Of a DNA stretch of 64,000 bases, positions 1 through 7,899 are shown piece after piece. The position numbers were made by a program, and so were the translations under genes. Below the pieces are notes generated by a model. That model saw nothing but the letters and a program-made list of their open reading frames with translations. It was not told where the DNA came from and ran no database searches. The stretch spans positions 27,696 to 91,695 of the forward strand of contig JAVJSD010000008.1 of NCBI GenBank assembly GCA_040219575.1. The letters run 5' to 3'. The first letter of the stretch is position 1. Each line of letters starts with the position of its first letter. This DNA comes from JAVJSD01 sp040219575. GTDB lineage: Bacteria; Planctomycetota; Planctomycetia; Pirellulales; Pirellulaceae.

Positions 1-189
1 CGCTATGAGCGTCGAGGGCCGGCGCTGCGGGTGCTTGTTCGCCGCCGGCCGCGATGGCGGATAGAATAGCCACCATGCCGCGGTTCAACGAGGCGCCCAC
101 TCCGACCGGCGCCCACTCCGGCCGCGGCGAACGTCCGCAAGATCCCGTGCACGCCCCGAAGCAAGATGTCCTTTCCACAAGGCAACACC

Positions 190-1050
190 ATGACAACCGC
201 ACTCGCCTTCTTGTTGCTCACGTCCGTCTCGCAAGCTCAGAATCTCACTTCCGACATTCCCTATGCCGACCCCGCTCATGAGCGTCAGGTGCTCGACGTT
301 TACGCGCCGGCCGGCGCCAAGGACCTGCCCGTCGTGTTCTGGATTCACGGCGGCGGCTGGCAGACCGGCGACAAGACGAGCGTGCAGATCAAACCGCGCG
401 TGTTCAACGAACGTGGTTTTGTTTTCGTCTCGACGAATTACCGTCTGCTGCCGCACGTGGAGATGGACGTCCTGATCCGCGACGTCGCCAAGTCGCTGGG
501 CTGGGTGCATCGCAACATCGCCGAGTACGGCGGCGATCCACGGCGGATTTTCGTGATGGGGCATTCGGCCGGCGCCCAACTGGCGGCCTTGATCTGCATC
601 GACTACCGCTACTTGAAGGAGGTGGGCGTTCCGTTCGACGCGCTCCAAGGATGCGTGCCCGTGGACGGCGACACGTTCGACCTGCCGGCGATCATTACGA
701 CGGCGGAGATTCGTCAGACGGTGCACCACTTTCCGCTTCCGAAGTTCGGCCACCGGGTGAAGTTCGGCAACGATCCCCAGAAGCACATCGATTTTTCGGC
801 GGTCACGCACGTCGCCAAAGGCAAGGGCATTCCGCCCTTTCTCATTCTGCACGTCGCCGGCCATCCGGACACGACCGCGCAAGCCAGACGCCTCGGCGCG
901 GTGCTGAAAGAATCCGAAATCCCCGTCCAGGTGTTTGGCGCCCGCGAGACGACGCACAACAAACTCAACGCCGACCTGGGGCTCCCCGACGACCCGGCCA
1001 CCAGGCAGTTGTTCGACTTCCTGAGCGGATTGATGTCGGCGAAAGGCTGA
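190..1050 (+). CDS. Secreted alpha/beta-hydrolase (esterase/lipase-like)
   Basis: Probable exported carboxylesterase of the BD-FAE/HSL-like alpha/beta-hydrolase group, 286 residues. The oxyanion-hole motif HGGGW lies near residue 50 and the nucleophile elbow GHSAG near residue 123. A late His (in ETTHNKL) is a good candidate for the catalytic His. The first 17 residues (MTTALAFLLLTSVSQAQ) look like a signal peptide, so I start at the ATG at 190 rather than at the in-frame ATG at 166. The substrate cannot be read from the sequence. It is a single gene, convergent with the thioredoxin/YHS gene. Confidence 0.85.
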   Translation: MTTALAFLLLTSVSQAQNLTSDIPYADPAHERQVLDVYAPAGAKDLPVVFWIHGGGWQTGDKTSVQIKPRVFNERGFVFVSTNYRLLPHVEMDVLIRDVAKSLGWVHRNIAEYGGDPRRIFVMGHSAGAQLAALICIDYRYLKEVGVPFDALQGCVPVDGDTFDLPAIITTAEIRQTVHHFPLPKFGHRVKFGNDPQKHIDFSAVTHVAKGKGIPPFLILHVAGHPDTTAQARRLGAVLKESEIPVQVFGARETTHNKLNADLGLPDDPATRQLFDFLSGLMSAKG

Positions 1051-1124
1051 ACCACCGATGCGCGATGTCCGCGACGCGAATTCCTAGCGAGATCGAGACG
1101 GCCGAAACTCCAACATCCGCGATA

Positions 1125-2624
1125 TCAGCGGCGTTGGGGTCCGTTGCCGGCGGCGTTCATCGCCTGCCGCACGATGTCGGCGTAGCGCTGGGGCGAAGCC
1201 CAGAATCGCTCCAGACTCGCCTCATCCGTGAACAGGTACACCTGCTGGTTGTAGAACACGCCGTGTTTGCGATTGCCGTCGACCATTTGCCCACTCTCGG
1301 CGAACCGCACGGGATCGTAGGCCGACAGCACGGGGCTGTAGTAGTCGGGATTGCCCAGGAATCGCTGCTGCTCTTCCGGCCCGACGAACAGGTACGTGCG
1401 TCCGCGGTGGATGGCGCCATAGCGGGGATCGCCCTTGGTCCACTTGTCTTGCGATTCGATCAAGGTCACCGGGCAGTAGCCGTCGAGCGTGATCGGCGGA
1501 TTGTTCACTTGCTGCGCGGGCGGCGGCGATTGGCCGACCGGTCCCTGCGAGGGCGGCGTCTGGGAGGGAGGCCCCGCAGGACCGCCCTGAGACGGACCGC
1601 CAGGTGACGCGCCATAGGGATTCGATTGCGGGGAGCGCTGCGCGACGGAAGGTTGATTCGGGTCGGCGCCATAGGGATTGTCGATCACCTGCGAATTCTG
1701 CGGAGTGTAGCCGCCCGGACGCGACGCCGTGTTGGGCGGCGCGTTGGCGCCACCACCCCAACGATCGCCGACCGGCGCTGATTGCGGCGGACCGCCGAAG
1801 GCGCCTGCACCCACCGCGGGTCCCTGTGGGTTGTACGCTTGTTGTCCATTGGGTTGCTGGCCATACGCCGGCGGCGCGGGTTGCGCAGGGGCGTACTGCT
1901 GCGGATTGAATGGACCTTGGCCGCTTGGGGGCGCGGCGCTTGAGGGCGCGCTGTTCTGACCGCCGAACTGCTGGTTGTAGGCCTGCATCTGCTGACCGTA
2001 AGGGCCGCCGTTCACACCGCCTTGCTGGTTGAATCCCTGGTCTCCCCAGCGACCGCCGCCCCGCGGAGGAAGCGTATTGCTGTTCCACTGCTGTGCGGGC
2101 TGCCCGATGTACCCGTCGGCGCCCGGCGCCGTGTACTGCGCCTGCCGGTAGGGATTTTCGGCGGCGGAAGGGTCGGTCGAGCCGCCGGCGATCTGCGGCT
2201 GGTAGAGGTAGCGATACTTGGCGGCGAGTTCGGCGACTTTCGACTTGTACTCGAGCGCCTGGCGCTCTCCGACCAGCTTACCGATCATTTTTCCCGAGGG
2301 CGTGGCGACGACGTCGGTGGGCCACTGGTCGACTCCGAACTGCTTGGCGATATCCCGCTGTTGCATGGCGTCGACCTTGACCGGGATGAAGTCGGCGGCG
2401 ATCGAATCGGCCACGTCTTCGCGAGTGAAGACGTAGCTTTCCATTCGCTGGCAAGGAGCGCAGCCGGTCGACCAGAAGTGGATCAGCAGCAGTTTTCCCT
2501 GGTGTTCGGCCTGGGCCATGGCGTCGGGGAGGCTGGCGGACCAGCGGACGCCTCCGGCCAGGGCGGTGGCGGTGCAGGCGAAGAACAGGGAACCGGTGAG
2601 CAGGATGAGGGGAAGAACGCGCAT
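1125..2624 (-). CDS. Secreted thioredoxin-fold protein with Gln/Pro/Gly linker and YHS-like C-terminus
   Basis: A 499-residue exported protein in three parts. After a signal peptide (about 1-24) comes a thioredoxin domain (about 25-135) with the redox motif CAPC in WSTGCAPCQRM, of the 'thioredoxin_7'/DUF255-like type. Residues about 150-370 are a low-complexity linker rich in Gln, Pro, Gly, Asn and Tyr, probably disordered. Residues about 375-490 hold two YHS-like half repeats (GYCPVTL, GRTYLF, then YDPV and QVYLF). YHS domains are often linked to metal binding, so a periplasmic disulfide or metal-handling role is possible but inferred. A purine-rich GGGGG sequence sits just before the ATG. 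Confidence 0.8.
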   Translation of the reverse strand: MRVLPLILLTGSLFFACTATALAGGVRWSASLPDAMAQAEHQGKLLLIHFWSTGCAPCQRMESYVFTREDVADSIAADFIPVKVDAMQQRDIAKQFGVDQWPTDVVATPSGKMIGKLVGERQALEYKSKVAELAAKYRYLYQPQIAGGSTDPSAAENPYRQAQYTAPGADGYIGQPAQQWNSNTLPPRGGGRWGDQGFNQQGGVNGGPYGQQMQAYNQQFGGQNSAPSSAAPPSGQGPFNPQQYAPAQPAPPAYGQQPNGQQAYNPQGPAVGAGAFGGPPQSAPVGDRWGGGANAPPNTASRPGGYTPQNSQVIDNPYGADPNQPSVAQRSPQSNPYGASPGGPSQGGPAGPPSQTPPSQGPVGQSPPPAQQVNNPPITLDGYCPVTLIESQDKWTKGDPRYGAIHRGRTYLFVGPEEQQRFLGNPDYYSPVLSAYDPVRFAESGQMVDGNRKHGVFYNQQVYLFTDEASLERFWASPQRYADIVRQAMNAAGNGPQRR

Positions 2625-3422
2625 TGGCCCCCTTTACCTTCCATGCTGGAGCAATGACAATACCAATCGTCGACGCGCACTGAGCGCCGCGGAGGAATCC
2701 GCCTCCGCAGAGCTTATCGGATGCCCGCCGGTGGAAATGTAGAAAAAAGTCCGATTACAGCGGTAATAGCGGTTCTTCCGCCGGTGTGTGACGGGCCAAA
2801 AGAAGGGGGTGCGTCGGTCGTCGATCAAGAAAACTCGCCATTTTACCAGCCAGGGTGGGCGTGATAGCTTGACACAGACGAATAGATGAGTAAGATTCCG
2901 GTAGTTAGGCTTCTTCCTGGCATGTAAGCGCTATCGTTTTCCAAAGGACCTCTTTGGGAGTTTGCCCTACAAACCAATCTGCCTGGAAGCAGAGAGTTGT
3001 GTGGGGTATATCGGCGCTTCTCGGGCTTCCTTGGGCGTTTGGACTCAACACACCAAACGCGCTTTGTTTGCCTCGCTCCGAATGACGGCCGGTTCCCATT
3101 TCCGGTTTTGGAGAGGCGAGGAGGCCTGCGAGCAACGTCGCCGATAGCGAGCCTCGACCGTTCATGAAGTGATGGTCGTCTTGCTGCCAAGGTCGTTCTC
3201 CCGTGTGGTCGGCCGCCCGTGGTTGAAGAATTCCGGGTGCGTCTTCCACTTCTAAGTTACTGAGCACACTGACGTAGGCTCTGCCGCGGCTGGAACTTGT
3301 TTCCGGAGCGAACGAGAAACCCTTGTAAAACACCCAGGGGCTCGCGCAGTTCTACATCGCATCTCACGCATTATCTGATTCTGCGCGCGGAAACTCCGCG
3401 CCTCACGCCACTTTCTTGGTGA
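2625..3422. other. Gene-free region, probable rho leader
   Basis: About 800 bases with no convincing gene on either strand. It is visibly less GC-rich than its surroundings. It contains a good sigma-70-type promoter at 2869-2896 pointing at rho, so some 500 nucleotides would be transcribed ahead of the rho start codon. I found no known riboswitch or tRNA in it. Confidence 0.5.
2869..2896 (+). promoter_or_regulatory. Candidate sigma-70 promoter for rho
   Basis: A perfect -35 box TTGACA (2869-2874), a 16-base spacer and the -10-like box TAAGAT (2891-2896). It points toward rho, whose start is about 530 bases downstream. Confidence 0.45.
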
Positions 3423-4718
3423 ATGGAAACCATGGGGAAGAAGAAGCAGCGCTCGAAACAACAGGGCGGAAACAACGGACGCTCACGCTCCTCATCTCCG
3501 CAGCAGCGCACCCGTCGCCGTCGTCGTCCTGGTGGTGAACACCAGCAACGCCGGCAAAACACCCCCGACAACGAACCGTTGGAAAATGGAGATGCACCGC
3601 TCGAGCCCGGCTACGGCATGCTCGAGATGCACCCCAATGGCTACGGCTTCCTGCGGAGTCCCGACAACAACTACTCCCGCGAACGCACCGATCCCTTCGT
3701 GCCCGGCACGATGATCGATCGCTATGGACTGCGGCAAGGGCTCATGATTCGGGCCAACGTGCAGTACGCCCGCAAGCAGCAGGGCCCGCGCGTCCGCGAA
3801 ATCCTCGACGTGGACGGCATGCCGCCCGACGAGTACACGAACGTCAAGACGTTCGACTCGCTGACGCCGATCAACCCGGAGGTCTGGTTCCGCCTGGAGA
3901 CCGGCCCGCAGCCGCTTTCGACCCGGATCATGGATCTGCTGACGCCGCTGGGCAAGGGGCAGCGGGCGTTGATCGTCGCGCCGCCGCGAACCGGCAAGAC
4001 GATGCTGCTGCAGCACATCAGCCACGGCATCGCCACCAACTATCCCGGGGTCAAGCTGATCGTCCTGCTGATCGACGAGCGGCCCGAGGAAGTCACCGAC
4101 ATGCGCCGCAACGTGAACGGCGAAGTCGTGGCCAGCAGTCTCGACCAGGATGTCGAAAGCCATGTGCGGCTGTCGCAACTGGTGATCGAGCGCTGCCGTC
4201 GTCTGGCCGAGATGGGACAGGACGTGTTCCTGCTGATGGACTCCATCACGCGCCTGGCCCGGGCCTTCAACAAGTGGGTCGGCAACACCGGCCGCACTAT
4301 GTCGGGCGGCGTCGACATCAAGGCCATGGACATCCCCAAGAAGCTGTTCGCCACGGCCCGGGCGTTCGAGGAGGGCGGCTCGCTGACGATCGTCGGCACC
4401 GCGCTGATCGACACTGGCAGCCGGATGGATGAACTGATCTTTCAGGAGTTCAAGGGCACCGGCAACATGGAGTTGGTGCTGGACCGCAAACTGGCGGACC
4501 GCCGCGTCTGGCCGGCGATCGACATCAACCAGAGCGGCACGCGTCGCGAAGAGTTGCTGCACGATCCCGACACGCTGCACGCCGTGACGATGCTTCGCCG
4601 CACGCTCACCTCGATGCACCACGTCGACGCCATGGAGCAGCTGACCAAACAACTCGGCCGGTTCAAATCCAACGCCGAGTTCATCAAGCTGATCAGCGGC
4701 GCCAAGGTGCTTGACTAG
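3423..4718 (+). CDS. rho: Transcription termination factor Rho
   Basis: Hexameric RNA-dependent ATPase that ends transcription at Rho-dependent sites; 431 residues, the usual size. Residues 1-55 are a basic, Arg/Gln/Ser-rich extension. The RNA-binding cold-shock-like domain follows (GYGMLEMHPNGYGFLRSP, about 63-80). The ATPase core has Walker A APPRTGKT (186-193), Walker B IVLLIDERPEEV (213-224), and the Q/R-loop region ending in GGVDIKAMDIPKK. The ATG at 3432 (MGKKKQ) is an equally possible start. It converges with the minus-strand MNIO operon across a hairpin at 4807-4837. The long leader suggests post-transcriptional control, as known for rho in other bacteria (inference). Confidence 0.97.
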   Translation: METMGKKKQRSKQQGGNNGRSRSSSPQQRTRRRRRPGGEHQQRRQNTPDNEPLENGDAPLEPGYGMLEMHPNGYGFLRSPDNNYSRERTDPFVPGTMIDRYGLRQGLMIRANVQYARKQQGPRVREILDVDGMPPDEYTNVKTFDSLTPINPEVWFRLETGPQPLSTRIMDLLTPLGKGQRALIVAPPRTGKTMLLQHISHGIATNYPGVKLIVLLIDERPEEVTDMRRNVNGEVVASSLDQDVESHVRLSQLVIERCRRLAEMGQDVFLLMDSITRLARAFNKWVGNTGRTMSGGVDIKAMDIPKKLFATARAFEEGGSLTIVGTALIDTGSRMDELIFQEFKGTGNMELVLDRKLADRRVWPAIDINQSGTRREELLHDPDTLHAVTMLRRTLTSMHHVDAMEQLTKQLGRFKSNAEFIKLISGAKVLD

Positions 4719-4801
4719 CCCTGCTCGATTAGCCGGAAACCCACGGACGTCGTCGCCCGTCGTACAACGAATTCGTCGTACAACGAAAAAGGCGGACAAC
4801 G

Positions 4802-4837
4802 AAAAAGGCGGACCACGGGGCAGCTCCGTGATCCGCC
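4802..4837 (-). terminator. Intrinsic terminator of the MNIO operon
   Basis: GGCGGACCACGG (4807-4818) and CCGTGATCCGCC (4826-4837) form a 12-bp stem with one mismatch and a 7-base loop. Read on the minus strand the stem is followed at once by TTTTT (4806-4802), the layout of a Rho-independent terminator. On the plus strand there is no T-run, so for rho it would only act as a 3' hairpin. Two perfect 16-bp tandem copies of acaacgaaaaaggcgg (4780-4795, 4796-4811) repeat the A-run and half of the stem. Confidence 0.65.
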
Positions 4838-4888
4838 GAGCTTACGGGATCAAACCCCCGCAAGCGTTCTGTGGTCGCGCGGTGCAGT

Positions 4889-5650
4889 TCAGTCCGCCTT
4901 AGCGTTCTCCACGGCGATCAATCCGAGTTCGACCAGATCCTGCGCGAGTTCGATCAGCGTGTCCACTTCGCTGACGCGCGACAGTTCGGCCCAGTCGCCG
5001 ATCGAGCACGGTTGGTTGTCGGCCAGGTCGTTCAGCAGCACCTGCCCCTCCAGTTCGAGTTGCACGCTGATGATGTCGCCGCCGTCGGCGAAGAACATCG
5101 TGTCGCATGGCAGCTCGCAACCCTCGTTCTCCTGGTCGAGCAAGGCTTGCGTCTGGAGTCGGGCCCAGGCTCGAATCGGATTCAAGTGCACCACGGTCTC
5201 CGGCAGCAACAGGTCGTCGGCATCTTCGTCCTCGCGTCGCAGCAATTGAAAGGCGACGTGTCGCTGGCGATGCTCCAACGCCAAACGCTCAATGGCGTGC
5301 CGCGTCCGCTGCACGGTGATGTAATCCTGTTGCACCAGAGTCAAACTCCCTGACGCTGTGAGCCAGCGAAGCATTCGCTCGCCGTCTGTTTGCGATGTGT
5401 CGAGCGCCTCGAGCGGCGTGTTTCGAATGTACTGCTTCAGCAAGTCGTCAAAGTCCTCGAAGGCGTCGCGGACGAACTCCAACTGCGCGGCAAGTTTGTC
5501 GAGACGCTTGTCGAGATTGCCGTCGACGAACATCTTGACCGCGGCGGGTGCGGAATCGTCGGTCAGCAGGGTCACGGCGCTCTCGCGGTTTGGTCGCGAC
5601 ATGGCCTCGACCAGATCCGCAAGTTGCTTGCGATACGCGTCGTCGTGCAT
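4889..5650 (-). CDS. MNIO partner protein candidate (unrecognised, helical, winged-helix-like C-terminus)
   Basis: A 253-residue acidic, helix-rich, probably cytoplasmic protein with no signal peptide or membrane segment. I do not recognise its family. Its last 50 residues (starting GQVLLNDLADNQPCSI) look like a small winged-helix fold. That would suit a RiPP recognition element or the C-terminal part of a known MNIO partner such as MbnC, TglI or HvfC/BufC, but this is inference; no clear DUF2063 signature was seen. The ATG at 5650 is 20 bases after the MNIO stop and has GAGG seven bases upstream, so the two genes are surely co-transcribed. The likely role is to bind the precursor leader and present it to the oxidase. 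Confidence 0.75.
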   Translation of the reverse strand: MHDDAYRKQLADLVEAMSRPNRESAVTLLTDDSAPAAVKMFVDGNLDKRLDKLAAQLEFVRDAFEDFDDLLKQYIRNTPLEALDTSQTDGERMLRWLTASGSLTLVQQDYITVQRTRHAIERLALEHRQRHVAFQLLRREDEDADDLLLPETVVHLNPIRAWARLQTQALLDQENEGCELPCDTMFFADGGDIISVQLELEGQVLLNDLADNQPCSIGDWAELSRVSEVDTLIELAQDLVELGLIAVENAKAD

Positions 5651-5670
5651 GACAGGTCCTCACCGGCGGT

Positions 5671-6519
5671 CTATCGGGGTTCCAGCACCGTCTCCTCTTC
5701 CGAGGCGACCTGCTCGGCGATCTTGCGGGCGGTTTGAATCTCGTCGCGCCAGCCGGCCTCGTCGGGGAAGTTTTGATCGCGTTCGATGAACACGGCCGAC
5801 ACCTTCTCACGGGCCCTCCGCAAACTGTGCCGATACAGGTCCCACACCTCGGCGGGCACGGGGTGCGAATGGCTGTCGATGTACATGGCGGCCTGGTCGT
5901 CGAAGAAGCCGCCGGCCAGGTGCATCTGCACGCTCGCCGCCGCCGGCAGCACCTCGTCGATGAACTGTCGGGCGTCGAATCCGAAGTTTCGCGAATTGGC
6001 GTAGACGTTCGTCACATCCAACAGCAGACCGCAACCGGTGCGCGTCAGCAGCTTTCGCAGGAACTCGGCTTCCGACATCTCGCCCCGAAGACGAAACAGG
6101 TAGGCGATCGTTTCGATGTAGAACTCGAGCGGCGCGAAGTACTCCACAATCGCATCGACGTTTCGCGAAGTGGCGTCGAGCGCCGCGCGGGTCGGCGGGA
6201 CGGGCGCGAAGTGTCCCAGTTCCGTCCCGTGCGCCCCGTCGCGGGTGAAGCCGAGGTGATCGCTGATCGACCGCGCGTCGTTCTCCAGGGCGATGTCCTT
6301 GAGACGCGCGAGATACTGCTCACTGGGCGGATCGGGACTCCCCGGCGAGAGCTTGAGCGCATGGATGCTGGCGTAGCGGACATCGAGCCCACCGATGTAC
6401 CGCTCCACACGCAGCGGGTCGTCGGCCCGCTCGAAGGTGACTTCCACCGCGTCGATGGCGGGGTCGTCGAAGATCGGTCGGTTCTGCTCTCGCAGGGCGT
6501 ATCCGATGGCGGGAATCAC
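5671..6519 (-). CDS. DUF692 / MNIO multinuclear non-haem iron oxidase
   Basis: A 282-residue TIM-barrel protein of the DUF692 (UPF0276) family. Characterised members (MbnB, TglH, HvfB/BufB-type) use two or three iron ions to rewrite residues, usually cysteines, in ribosomal peptides. Family landmarks in order: SIHALKL (H53), SDHLGF (D87, H88), IETIAYLF (E136), LLLDVTNVYANS (D168, N171), MHLAGG (H200), IDSHSHPVP (D215, H217, H219) and FIERDQNFP (E246). These give a full set of candidate iron ligands. I start at the GTG at 6519, because AAGGAG lies eight bases upstream and the length then matches the family. The in-frame ATG at 6603 would add 28 atypical residues. It sits between a Cys-rich short peptide gene and the partner gene. 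Confidence 0.88.
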   Translation of the reverse strand: MIPAIGYALREQNRPIFDDPAIDAVEVTFERADDPLRVERYIGGLDVRYASIHALKLSPGSPDPPSEQYLARLKDIALENDARSISDHLGFTRDGAHGTELGHFAPVPPTRAALDATSRNVDAIVEYFAPLEFYIETIAYLFRLRGEMSEAEFLRKLLTRTGCGLLLDVTNVYANSRNFGFDARQFIDEVLPAAASVQMHLAGGFFDDQAAMYIDSHSHPVPAEVWDLYRHSLRRAREKVSAVFIERDQNFPDEAGWRDEIQTARKIAEQVASEEETVLEPR

Positions 6520-6699
6520 GGCCGCAGCTCCTTCTTGCAAGCAGGAATTGTCCGGCGCTTGGGACAGGGAAAGTGACAGAAAGTATCGCGAGGGGCGACG
6601 CACCGATCACCGAGGCGGCGCACGCCTGCCTCCACCACGGCGCGGCGGCCGCGTCGCGCCCTCGCGTTTGTTCCTCTGCTCATGTTCCGCAAGTTCCCG

Positions 6700-6822
6700 T
6701 TACCAACAACGGCAACAACGGCAGCAGCGGCAACAATGTCGCGCGTAGTTGTCCTTCCGTTTCTCGGTTCGCAGACGTTTGATCTCGCGAACCAATTTCT
6801 TCTTCGTAGCGACAACGGACAT
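6700..6822 (-). CDS. Candidate RiPP precursor peptide with C-terminal CCRCCRCCRCW
   Basis: A 40-residue peptide. The ATG (6822-6820) is preceded by GAAGGGAG at good spacing and the stop is TAA at 6702-6700. Residues 1-29 form a Lys/Arg-rich, probably helical leader (begins MSVVATKKKLVREIKRL). Residues 29-40 are HCCRCCRCCRCW: seven cysteines in three Cys-Cys-Arg steps, then Cys-Trp. The repeats use different synonymous codons (TGT/TGC, CGC/CGT), so they are not a simple DNA triplet expansion. It is the first gene ahead of an MNIO oxidase, and MNIOs are known to modify cysteines in short peptides. The inference is that this is the substrate, with a thiol-derived modification or metal-binding product. 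No signal peptide or exporter is seen nearby. The modification and function are unknown. Confidence 0.75.
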   Translation of the reverse strand: MSVVATKKKLVREIKRLRTEKRKDNYARHCCRCCRCCRCW

Positions 6823-7169
6823 CGTATTCTCCCTTCGATTACGAACGCGGCGACGTCGGCCGAGCACCCCTCGACCCGCCCGCCGCCGGCTGGCCCCCGT
6901 CCCTCATGGACGGCTGTTGCAAACGGCGAAAGCCGCGGGACTGAGGATGCAAGCCCCATGCCACGACGGCGGGGCGATTCGCAAGGTGCGACGCGCCAGG
7001 GGGTTGGCGTCATGACCGCCGACGCGCCGCACGGGGCGAAGTCTGAAAAACGTCGTCGCTTCGACGTCAAATCGTGGCCCGATTGCGACGGTACGGAGTT
7101 GCTTCCCAGTGCGCGATCGGCGACATTGACCGAAGTCGCCCGCAGCGATTTCTCCGAGAGAACGACATC
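6823..7169. other. Divergent intergenic region with a possible structured element
   Basis: About 350 bases between the minus-strand precursor and the plus-strand secreted protein; it should hold both promoters, but I see no strong consensus boxes. At 6918-6955 the plus strand reads GCAAAC, then the GNRA hairpin GGCGAAAGCC, then GGGAC and, seven bases later, GCAAGCCCC. This faintly resembles a c-di-GMP-I (GEMM) aptamer but lacks the core GACGCAAAGCC, so I do not call a riboswitch. Confidence 0.25.
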
Positions 7170-7751
7170 ATGCTTCACCTGCTGACTGCTTCGGCGCTGT
7201 GTCTCGTTCTGGGGCAAAGCGGCATCCCGCTGGATTCCAACCTCCAGGACGGCGTCGCGCGCCGCGCCGCATCGTTGCCGCCGGTCCCCTACTCGGTGGC
7301 CGCGCCGGTCCGCAACGACGCGGGCAGCCTGCTGTACTTCGAGATGCGCCGCCGAGGCTACCCGCCGCTGGCTCCCCTGGCGCCGCCACAACCGCAGGCC
7401 GCGCTGCTCAAACTCGGGAGTCTGGAGTCGGGCGACGACCCCGCCACCCGCTCGGCGGTGGTCTTGCTGGTGTCGCGCCTGCTGTTGGCCCAGCTTGAAG
7501 TTGTCGCCGCCAAGGACAACCCCAACCTCGCCGCGCTGCGAGAGAGAGTGGCTGGACTCGAGCAACTCGCGCGGCAGTTTCGCAAGCTGCGGCAGCGGCC
7601 CGACCAGGAGTTGTTGGCTCGCAATCGCCAGCGGCTGCGCGACCAGTTGGAAACCAATGTCGAGGGGCTGCTGCAGTCCGAAACAAGGAACCACCCCCAA
7701 CGAAAAGACTTGAAGCAAATCGCGGCCGCCTATCGACGGATCCTCCGCTGA
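7170..7751 (+). CDS. Secreted protein of unknown function, coiled-coil C-terminus
   Basis: 193 residues. The start at 7170 (MLHLLTASALCLVLGQ) gives a short signal peptide; the upstream in-frame ATG at 7074 would bury it. The N-terminal half is Pro/Ala-rich (LPPVPYSVAAP). Residues about 90-190 are Leu/Arg/Gln-rich heptad-like helix (LRERVAGLEQLARQFRKL). I do not recognise the family. The gene ends 40 bases before a repeat element. Confidence 0.6.
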   Translation: MLHLLTASALCLVLGQSGIPLDSNLQDGVARRAASLPPVPYSVAAPVRNDAGSLLYFEMRRRGYPPLAPLAPPQPQAALLKLGSLESGDDPATRSAVVLLVSRLLLAQLEVVAAKDNPNLAALRERVAGLEQLARQFRKLRQRPDQELLARNRQRLRDQLETNVEGLLQSETRNHPQRKDLKQIAAAYRRILR

Positions 7752-7790
7752 CGCGCGCAGGACATTTACTTTCGCCCGTTCCACAATCAA

Positions 7791-7899
7791 ACTAGTGCTT
7801 GGCGACGGCTTGCTCTTCGAGTAGCTGAACTCATGAGCGTTCAGCAGTTCGTGACGACGTCGGAGCTTCCAGAAGTCTCACGACTTCTGCTACCCCATT
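7791..7899. repeat. Dispersed repeat A, copy 1
   Basis: About 107 bp starting actagtgct and ending in ttctgctaccccatt, with the palindromic core agaagtctcacgacttct. A nearly identical copy lies at 33634-33743. A further palindrome arm (ggaagtctcacgacttcc) follows at 7940-7957. Confidence 0.7.

Noticed and set aside
1..76. Open minus-strand frame running off the left edge (MVAILSAIAAGGEQAP)
   Set aside because: Too short, no ribosome-binding site and overlapped by the likely upstream region of the esterase gene; could be the start of a gene outside the window, but not supportable.
85..957. Long minus-strand frame over the esterase gene
   Set aside because: Shadow frame: no domain, Arg/His-rich, and the plus strand encodes clear alpha/beta-hydrolase motifs.
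2843..3190. Minus-strand frames in the rho leader
   Set aside because: No ribosome-binding site, no hydrophobic core or domain, and they overlap each other in different frames.
6516..6683. 55-codon frame with four Cys between the precursor and the MNIO gene, its TGA overlapping the GTG start
   Set aside because: Arg-rich composition typical of a GC-rich shadow frame and no ribosome-binding site; kept in mind only because the GTGA overlap could mean translational coupling.
6890..6975. c-di-GMP-I riboswitch
   Set aside because: Core GACGCAAAGCC is missing and seven bases are inserted; only a weak likeness.
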